A stretch of 10,321 bases of DNA from an uncultured Clostridia bacterium (GTDB lineage Bacteria; Bacillota; Clostridia; Oscillospirales; Oscillospiraceae), in contig CALDMR010000099.1 in the NCBI GenBank assembly GCA_937915065.1, positions 1-10,321 on the forward strand, written 5' to 3'. Shown piece after piece: positions 6,657-10,321 of this stretch; position 1 is the stretch's first letter, and each line of letters starts with the position of its first letter. A model generated the notes under the pieces. The model had not been told where the DNA came from and ran no database searches. It was given only the letters and a program-made list of their open reading frames with translations. A program made the position numbers and the translations under genes.

Positions 6657-7883
6657 ATGAAAGAAAAACAAATAGAACTGCTGGCTCCGGCGGGAGATCC
6701 GGAGCGGCTGCGTCTGGCAGTACTCTACGGCGCAGATGCGGTCTACCTGGCGGGTACGACCTTTGGCATGCGGTCCTTTGCCGGGAATTTTGAAGATGAC
6801 GGAGCATTGGAAGAAGCCGTGCGCTTTGCCCACAGCCACGGCGTCCGGGTGCATGTGACGATAAATACCATGCCCCGCAACGAAGAAGTGGCCCGTTTGC
6901 CGGCCTATCTGGAGCGGCTGGACAGCTATGGTGTGGATGCGCTGATCGTGGCGGATATGGGGGTGCTGTCACTGGCAAAACAATATGCGCCCCGGGCAGA
7001 AAAGCACATCAGTACCCAGGCCAGCATTGTAAATTACCAAGCTGCCAACGCATGGCACGAACTGGGAGCTGACCGGGTGATCCTGGCGCGGGAGCTGACA
7101 CTGGAAGAGATCGCTGAAATTCGGGCCAAAACGCCGAAAACGCTGGAAATTGAAACCTTTGTGCATGGCGCCATGTGCGTGTCCTACTCCGGCCGCTGCC
7201 TGCTCAGCAATTATATGACCGGCCGGGATTCCAACCGGGGCGCCTGCGCCCAGCCCTGCCGCTATGAATATGCATTGGTGGAGGAAAAGCGCCCTGGCGA
7301 GTATTTTCCGGTGCTGGAAGATGAAAAAGGCACCTATATTATGAATTCCAAGGATATGTGCATGATTGACCACATCCCGGAGCTGTTGGCGGCGGGAGTG
7401 GATAGCTTGAAGATTGAAGGACGGGCCAAGTCTGCCTATTATGCCGCCATTATCACCGGCGCCTACCGCCATGTGATCGATGATGTGCTGGCAGGGCGGC
7501 CTGTGGATCCGGTTTGGCGGGACGAGGTAGAGCATGTCAGCCACCGCCATTATTCCACCGGATTTTTCTTTGGCGAACCGGGGCAATATACGGAAAGCTC
7601 CCGCTATATCCGGGACTGGCAGGTGTGCGCGATTGTGCTGGACTGCGACGAGACCGGCCTGGCTACGCTGAGCCTGCGCAATAAATTTGCCGCAGGTGAT
7701 ACGGTGGAACTGGTGGGGCCGGATCTGCGCCCCTTCTCCATGACAGCGCCGCTGATGGAGGATGCCGACGGCCTTCCCCTGAAAGAACCCCGCAATCCTC
7801 AGATGGTATTCAAAATGCAGCTGCCCTGCCGGGTGCCGCCCTTCAGTATTCTCCGCCACGCCGTGGAACTTTCGGCCAAATAA
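6657..7883 (+). CDS. U32-family protein, TrhP/YrrO-like (tRNA U34 hydroxylation / peptidase U32)
   Basis: A 408-residue protein of peptidase family U32. Members first called collagenases were later linked to prephenate-dependent 5-hydroxyuridine formation at tRNA position 34 (TrhP in E. coli, YrrN/YrrO in B. subtilis). The start LLAPAGDPERLRLAVLYGAD is family-typical. The U32 signature is intact: E166-x-F168, G171, C174, G179, C181 and S184. C174, C181, C197 and C201 have spacing reminiscent of the Fe-S ligands of the related UbiU/UbiV proteins, so a [4Fe-4S] cluster is plausible (inference). MNSKDMCMIDHIPELLAAGV (229-248) and LKIEGRAKSAYYAA follow. The C-terminal region (about 320-400) is a beta-rich extension ending without further domains. 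The start ATG at 6657 has AAGGA at 6644-6648, 8 bases upstream. Choosing between tRNA modification and proteolysis is not possible from sequence alone; I favour tRNA modification because of the yrr-like context. Confidence 0.9.
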   Translation: MKEKQIELLAPAGDPERLRLAVLYGADAVYLAGTTFGMRSFAGNFEDDGALEEAVRFAHSHGVRVHVTINTMPRNEEVARLPAYLERLDSYGVDALIVADMGVLSLAKQYAPRAEKHISTQASIVNYQAANAWHELGADRVILARELTLEEIAEIRAKTPKTLEIETFVHGAMCVSYSGRCLLSNYMTGRDSNRGACAQPCRYEYALVEEKRPGEYFPVLEDEKGTYIMNSKDMCMIDHIPELLAAGVDSLKIEGRAKSAYYAAIITGAYRHVIDDVLAGRPVDPVWRDEVEHVSHRHYSTGFFFGEPGQYTESSRYIRDWQVCAIVLDCDETGLATLSLRNKFAAGDTVELVGPDLRPFSMTAPLMEDADGLPLKEPRNPQMVFKMQLPCRVPPFSILRHAVELSAK

Positions 7884-7922
7884 AAACGGATCTTTCTGAC
7901 GCGGCTCACAGGCGCCGCATCG

Positions 7923-7961
7923 AAAAGCGCCCCCGATTTTCAAAAAATCGGGGGCGCTTTT
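7923..7961. terminator. Bidirectional terminator shared by convergent genes (perfect 18-bp inverted repeat)
   Basis: AAAAGCGCCCCCGATTTT (7923-7940) and its exact reverse complement (7944-7961) flank a 3-base loop. Both strands end in TTTT after a G+C-rich core. It lies 39 bases after the U32 stop and 1 base beyond the stop of the - strand kinase gene, so it terminates both converging transcripts. Confidence 0.95.
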
Positions 7962-7962
7962 A

Positions 7963-9015
7963 TCAACAGGCGTAGATCAGATCGGTGCAGGAAAAAAGAT
8001 CTGTAGCTGCGGCGTAAGCCTGCTCCATGGGGATCCACCGGTCGCGGAACAGCTCCAGGCTTTTTTGGCTTTCCCGCCGCTTCAGGCGGCTCCACTGGTG
8101 CTCCGGCGTAATGTCCAGAACGACTTTGATCTGATAATAGTTACGCAGGGCCGGATGCAGCGCATAGGATCCCTCTATAAGATTCAGCTGCCGGAAGGGA
8201 ACGCTGCTGCCGGAACTTATGATTCCGGTCTGGCAGGAATAGGGGCGGTAAAGCACTTCCTGTCCGGCGGACAGGGGGCGCAGCACCTCTGCTTCCAACC
8301 GTTCCCGATCCATGTTTCCGCCGGCTTCCCGCAGCCGTTCCGGCGTTTTTTGATCCGGGCGGAGGAAAAAATCATCTGTGTGAAACACACTGCAATCATA
8401 GCAGGTTTGCAGCAAGGCTGCCAGAGTGGTTTTTCCGGAGGCACAGGGGCCGTCGATGGCCACCAGGATAGGGCCTGTTTCCGTGGCCAGCACCCGGTCA
8501 ATGCGCAGCAGCAGCTCAAAAAAACGGGCGTATGTGTTGCTGACTACCCGGTAGGCGGGAGCATAGGCGCTGCGGTAAGCGGAGGTGTGGTGTACGGCGG
8601 GGAAGCCTGCCGCTTCGTAATTCTGCAAATACAGCCAACAAAGCCCGGGCTTGTGGGGCAACTTGCCAACCCGGCACAGATCGTAAAGCTGCAGCAGTTT
8701 CCGGCGCAGGCTGTCTTGGCGGCCGCTGCTCTGGCGGGCAGTGGCCAAACAGATGCGGTGCAGCGTTTGGACAGAGGCGCCCAGGTTGGCGGCATTTCTC
8801 AGATAGAGGCGGCGGTAGCCGTTTCCAATGGGTTCAAACAGGTTCCGCCCGGGGCTGGCAGAAGCGCATTCTGCGGCCAACTGCTCTGGGGAGGCCTGGA
8901 GGGCCAAATGGGCGCAGCCGAATTCGTTTTGATAAATTAGCTTAATATGGTCGGAAAGGCCCATTTTCGGATAGTGTTTCTGGGCCTCTAATAAGATTTG
9001 CTGTAATTCTGTCAT
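7963..9015 (-). CDS. Two-domain protein: unassigned N-terminal domain plus uridine-kinase-like P-loop kinase
   Basis: A 350-residue soluble protein. The C-terminal half (about 182-350) is a nucleoside-kinase-like P-loop domain of the uridine kinase/phosphoribulokinase/type I pantothenate kinase superfamily: ILVAIDGPCASGKTTLA with the P-loop at 189-196, FHTDDFFL (211-218) in the place of the substrate-binding DxFY-type motif, LIEGSYALHPAL (279-290) and the lid-like RLKRRES (310-316). The N-terminal half (about 1-175) matches no domain I can name. It holds HYPKMGLSDHIKLIYQNEFG from residue 14, EPIGNGYRRLYL (61-72) and HHTSAYRSAYAPAYRVVSN (142-160), which look like conserved-motif material rather than linker. 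The start overlaps the upstream transporter stop (ATGA, 9012-9015), so the two products are made together. The partner suggests the kinase phosphorylates whatever the transporter imports. Plain Udk (about 210 aa) has no such N-terminus. Kinase fold is secure, substrate unknown. Confidence 0.82.
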   Translation of the reverse strand: MTELQQILLEAQKHYPKMGLSDHIKLIYQNEFGCAHLALQASPEQLAAECASASPGRNLFEPIGNGYRRLYLRNAANLGASVQTLHRICLATARQSSGRQDSLRRKLLQLYDLCRVGKLPHKPGLCWLYLQNYEAAGFPAVHHTSAYRSAYAPAYRVVSNTYARFFELLLRIDRVLATETGPILVAIDGPCASGKTTLAALLQTCYDCSVFHTDDFFLRPDQKTPERLREAGGNMDRERLEAEVLRPLSAGQEVLYRPYSCQTGIISSGSSVPFRQLNLIEGSYALHPALRNYYQIKVVLDITPEHQWSRLKRRESQKSLELFRDRWIPMEQAYAAATDLFSCTDLIYAC

Positions 9016-9560
9016 GTAATCAACTTCCCTTTCCGAAGGGCAGATAATACCAGGGGGATGAGGATCAGCTGCAGCAGAATGCCCGGAATGGCTCCGGTAA
9101 ATCCGCCGGCCAGGAACAGGGCTATGCTAAACTGGGTGCCGAAAGCCATCATGATCCAGCGGGTCACGCCCCAGATGATGCGGCCCAGCAGCATGGCGGG
9201 GACGAGGGAAGCGTAGATTCCGCGCAGCCCTTTGCCCTTCAGCCGACTGTACAGCACGCCGCTGATAAAACCGTAAGCCGCCAGTTCAAAGGCCATGGAA
9301 ATGGCGCCCGGATAGGGGGGCGGCATGGAAAACAGGGCAGAGCGCAGCAGGGGGCAGACAAAACCAACCACCAATCCCCAGGGGCCGCCGAGAATCATAC
9401 CGCACAGCAGAACCGGGATGTGCATGGGTAGCAGCATGGAGCCGATTTCCGGGATTTGCCCGGTGAAAAAGGGCAGAACCAGGCCCAGGGCCAGAAACAT
9501 GGCGCTGAGAACCAGCTTTTTAACAGGGGTCAGCCCCTGAGGGGGATCAAGATGACGCAT
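9012..9560 (-). CDS. ECF transporter S component, substrate unknown
   Basis: A 182-residue integral membrane protein, the size and style of the substrate-capture (S) subunit of energy-coupling factor vitamin transporters. It shares an EcfA/A'/T module encoded elsewhere, so no ATPase gene is expected beside it. About five to six hydrophobic segments are seen (roughly 14-32, 47-75, 87-104, 116-138, 146-176). Helix 1 contains A20-x-x-x-A24, the AxxxA-like motif used to dock on EcfT. The segment GSMLLPMHIPVLLCGMILGG (40-59) and the nearby PLLRSALFSMPPPYPGAISM resemble a clostridial family I associate with PF12822, with PanT-like members, but I cannot fix a substrate. The start ATG at 9560 has a perfect AAAGGAG 8 bases upstream; longer in-frame starts run into the leader hairpin. 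It is first in a two-gene operon with the kinase-like protein and is preceded by a structured leader. Confidence 0.85.
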   Translation of the reverse strand: MRHLDPPQGLTPVKKLVLSAMFLALGLVLPFFTGQIPEIGSMLLPMHIPVLLCGMILGGPWGLVVGFVCPLLRSALFSMPPPYPGAISMAFELAAYGFISGVLYSRLKGKGLRGIYASLVPAMLLGRIIWGVTRWIMMAFGTQFSIALFLAGGFTGAIPGILLQLILIPLVLSALRKGKLIT

Positions 9561-9662
9561 TGAAAAAACTCCTTTCGGCATACCGGGGCCGAAAGGGCGC
9601 ACCGATACCATAAAAATCCGGATGCCTGCCTTGGGCGGGCGGATACCTTCATGGTATCATTT
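9561..9662 (-). promoter_or_regulatory. Structured 5' leader of the ECF operon, candidate riboswitch of unrecognised class
   Basis: About 100 bases lie between the predicted transcription start (near 9663) and the ECF start codon. On the - strand, element A GATACCAT (9658-9651) can pair with element B GGTATC (9647-9642), giving a 6-bp hairpin with a 5-base loop. It can instead pair with element C ATGGTATC (9611-9604), giving an 8-bp closing stem around an inner hairpin, GCCCGCC/GGCAGGC (9640-9624, one mismatch). These two folds exclude each other. A last 9-bp hairpin, CCTTTCGGC (9596-9588) with GCCGAAAGG (9579-9571), buries most of the Shine-Dalgarno AAAGGAG and ends two bases before six T's (9568-9563), so it could block translation or terminate transcription. 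Its loop holds a further GGTAT complementary to element A. I do not recognise FMN, TPP, THF, preQ1, cobalamin or ZTP consensus elements. The structures are seen by eye and were not energy-minimised. Confidence 0.6.
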
Positions 9663-9669
9663 TACCTTT

Positions 9670-9698
9670 ACTATAATCAAACGGGCTTTTTTTGTCAA
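9670..9698 (-). promoter_or_regulatory. Promoter of the ECF-kinase operon
   Basis: On the - strand, TTGACA (9698-9693) is followed by a 17-base spacer and TATAGT (9675-9670), 6 of 6 and 5 of 6 to the housekeeping consensus. Transcription would begin near 9663, a few bases before the first leader element. Its -35 is an inverted neighbour of the alaS promoter -35. Confidence 0.85.
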
Positions 9699-9704
9699 TG
9701 ATGA

Positions 9705-9732
9705 TTGACAAACAGGTACTTTGTGATAAAAT
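9705..9732 (+). promoter_or_regulatory. Promoter of alaS (upstream of the T-box)
   Basis: TTGACA (9705-9710), a 16-base spacer and TAAAAT (9727-9732), 6 of 6 and 5 of 6 to consensus. The start would be near 9739, just ahead of the T-box leader. It lies back-to-back with the ECF promoter, the two -35 boxes being 6 bases apart. Confidence 0.8.
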
Positions 9733-9737
9733 AACAG

Positions 9738-9972
9738 AAGTTTCAATGCACAATGGGCGATGACGAAACGAGTGCGGCAGTGGGCGCAAAGTGAGCGGGG
9801 GAGAGTGGAAACTCCGTGGCCGGCGCTGTCGTGCAGCCACTTCCGAGCCCCACCGGGATGACCGGCGCGCTTCATTCCCGATAAAGAATGCAGACGAGGC
9901 CCCCTCGGGGGCGAATTAGGGTGGTACCGCGAAGCACGCTTCGCCCCTATGGTGGGGGCGGCGTGTTTTTTT
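9738..9972 (+). promoter_or_regulatory. T-box riboswitch leader controlling alaS
   Basis: A tRNA-sensing leader: uncharged tRNA(Ala) is expected to stabilise an antiterminator and allow alaS transcription. The T-box core AGGGTGGTACCGCG (9918-9931) is unmistakable and its TGG pairs with the tRNA acceptor end. The Stem I start carries GATGACGAAACGAGT (9769-9783), the usual GATGA...GAGT arrangement, and a small CCCCC/GGGGG hairpin (about 9901-9912) lies where Stem III is expected. A terminator follows immediately. The specifier triplet, which should be an Ala codon (GCN), I could not place with certainty by eye, so the amino acid assignment rests on the downstream gene. Confidence 0.92.
9935..9972 (+). 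terminator. T-box regulated terminator
   Basis: A two-part stem, CACGC (9935-9939) with GCGTG (9961-9965) and GCCCC (9943-9947) with GGGGC (9955-9959), separated by a small internal loop and followed by seven T's (9966-9972). It competes with the antiterminator formed by the T-box core just upstream. Confidence 0.88.
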
Positions 9973-10030
9973 GTTTCCGCCCGCAATTATCTGAATGATC
10001 AAATTATAAAACGATATGGAGGAAATCACT

Positions 10031-10321
10031 ATGACGAACAAAACCGGCGTCAACGACTTGCGCGAGCTGTTCCTGCGCTTTTTTGAAAGCAAGGGACATC
10101 TGCGCCTGCCCAGCTTTTCCCTGATCCCCCAGGACGATAAGTCCCTGCTGCTGATCAACTCCGGCATGGCGCCTATGAAGCCCTTTTTCACCGGCGAACA
10201 GGAGCCGCCCCGCAGCCGCGTGACTACATGTCAGAAGTGCATCCGCACCGGCGACATTGAAAACATTGGCCACACTGCCCGCCACGGCACCTATTTCGAG
10301 ATGCTGGGCAACTTTTCCTTT
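10031..10321 (+). CDS. alaS: Alanyl-tRNA synthetase, N-terminal 97 codons (runs off the window)
   Basis: Class II aminoacyl-tRNA synthetase that charges tRNA(Ala) and carries an editing domain further downstream, not visible here. The first 97 codons are intact: LRELFLRFFESKGHLRLPSF (10-29), INSGMAPMKPFFTG (42-55), RVTTCQKCIRTGDIENIG (63-80) and TARHGTYFEMLGNFSF (82-97), all nearly invariant in the aminoacylation domain (motif 1 and the approach to motif 2). The ATG at 10031 has GGAGG at 10018-10022, 8 bases upstream. Codons here favour C in third position (CTG, GCC, AAC, TTC) more than in the neighbouring genes, which fits a highly expressed gene. Expression is governed by the T-box leader. 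The region 9973-10030 between terminator and start holds no other signal I can see. Confidence 0.97.
   Translation, partial: MTNKTGVNDLRELFLRFFESKGHLRLPSFSLIPQDDKSLLLINSGMAPMKPFFTGEQEPPRSRVTTCQKCIRTGDIENIGHTARHGTYFEMLGNFSF

Noticed and set aside
5344..6978. Long - strand open frame (about 544 codons) opposite mltG and the U32 gene
   Set aside because: It spans two genes and the terminator between them, lacks a ribosome binding site and known motifs, and mirrors the codon structure of mltG and the U32 gene.
8065..8940. + strand open frame of about 290 codons opposite the kinase-like gene
   Set aside because: The opposite strand encodes a P-loop kinase with clear motifs and a coupled start, while this frame has no recognisable domain.
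9651..9720. Possible mobile-element ends or attachment site from the inverted repeats near 9604-9710
   Set aside because: The repeats are fully explained by the leader stems and the two mirrored -35 boxes. There is no transposase, integrase or target duplication nearby.
1..10321. CRISPR array, toxin-antitoxin pair, phage genes or defence island
   Set aside because: No regularly spaced repeats, no nuclease or phage-type proteins; nearly all of the window is housekeeping genes in conserved order.

Overview
The window reads as a chromosomal segment of a moderately G+C-rich Gram-positive anaerobe of the class Clostridia. My best guess is the Oscillospiraceae/Ruminococcaceae side, from protein style only. 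Support comes from the tlyA-nadK-argR-recN order, a T-box leader in front of alaS, a TagA/WecG-type glycosyltransferase, an ECF-type vitamin transporter S component, and the proximity of mltG, a U32 peptidase, a uridine-kinase-like gene and alaS (compare the B. subtilis yrrL-yrrO-udk/alaS neighbourhood).

Left part (1-3634, + strand): the 3' part of tlyA, with a damaged reading frame in the first 50 bases, is followed by tightly packed nadK, argR (ATGA overlap) and recN, closed by a strong hairpin terminator. An extended -10 promoter (3668-3696) then starts a second unit: a WecG/TagA/CpsF glycosyltransferase and tmk (thymidylate kinase), overlapping at TGATG. The tmk frame is broken by an apparent internal deletion. 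Its last 29 codons survive in another frame, up to a terminator near 5105-5130.

Middle (5131-7961): a tiny cysteine-rich membrane peptide lies on the - strand. It is followed on the + strand by mltG (cell-wall lytic transglycosylase, probable TTG start), a terminator hairpin, and a U32-family protein of the TrhP/YrrO type (tRNA hydroxylation or peptidase family). A perfect 18-bp inverted repeat serves as a shared terminator with the converging - strand unit.

Right part (7963-9710, - strand): a two-gene operon. An ECF transporter S component is translationally coupled (ATGA) to a 350-aa protein made of an N-terminal domain I cannot assign and a C-terminal uridine-kinase/phosphoribulokinase-like P-loop kinase. 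A consensus-like promoter and a roughly 100-nt leader with riboswitch-like alternative pairings precede it. The last leader hairpin buries the Shine-Dalgarno and ends in six T's. I could not match this leader to a riboswitch class I know, and together with the operon it is the best candidate here for something undescribed.

Divergently (9705-10321, + strand): a second promoter whose -35 box is an inverted copy of the first one, an alaS T-box leader with its terminator, and the first 97 codons of alaS running off the end.
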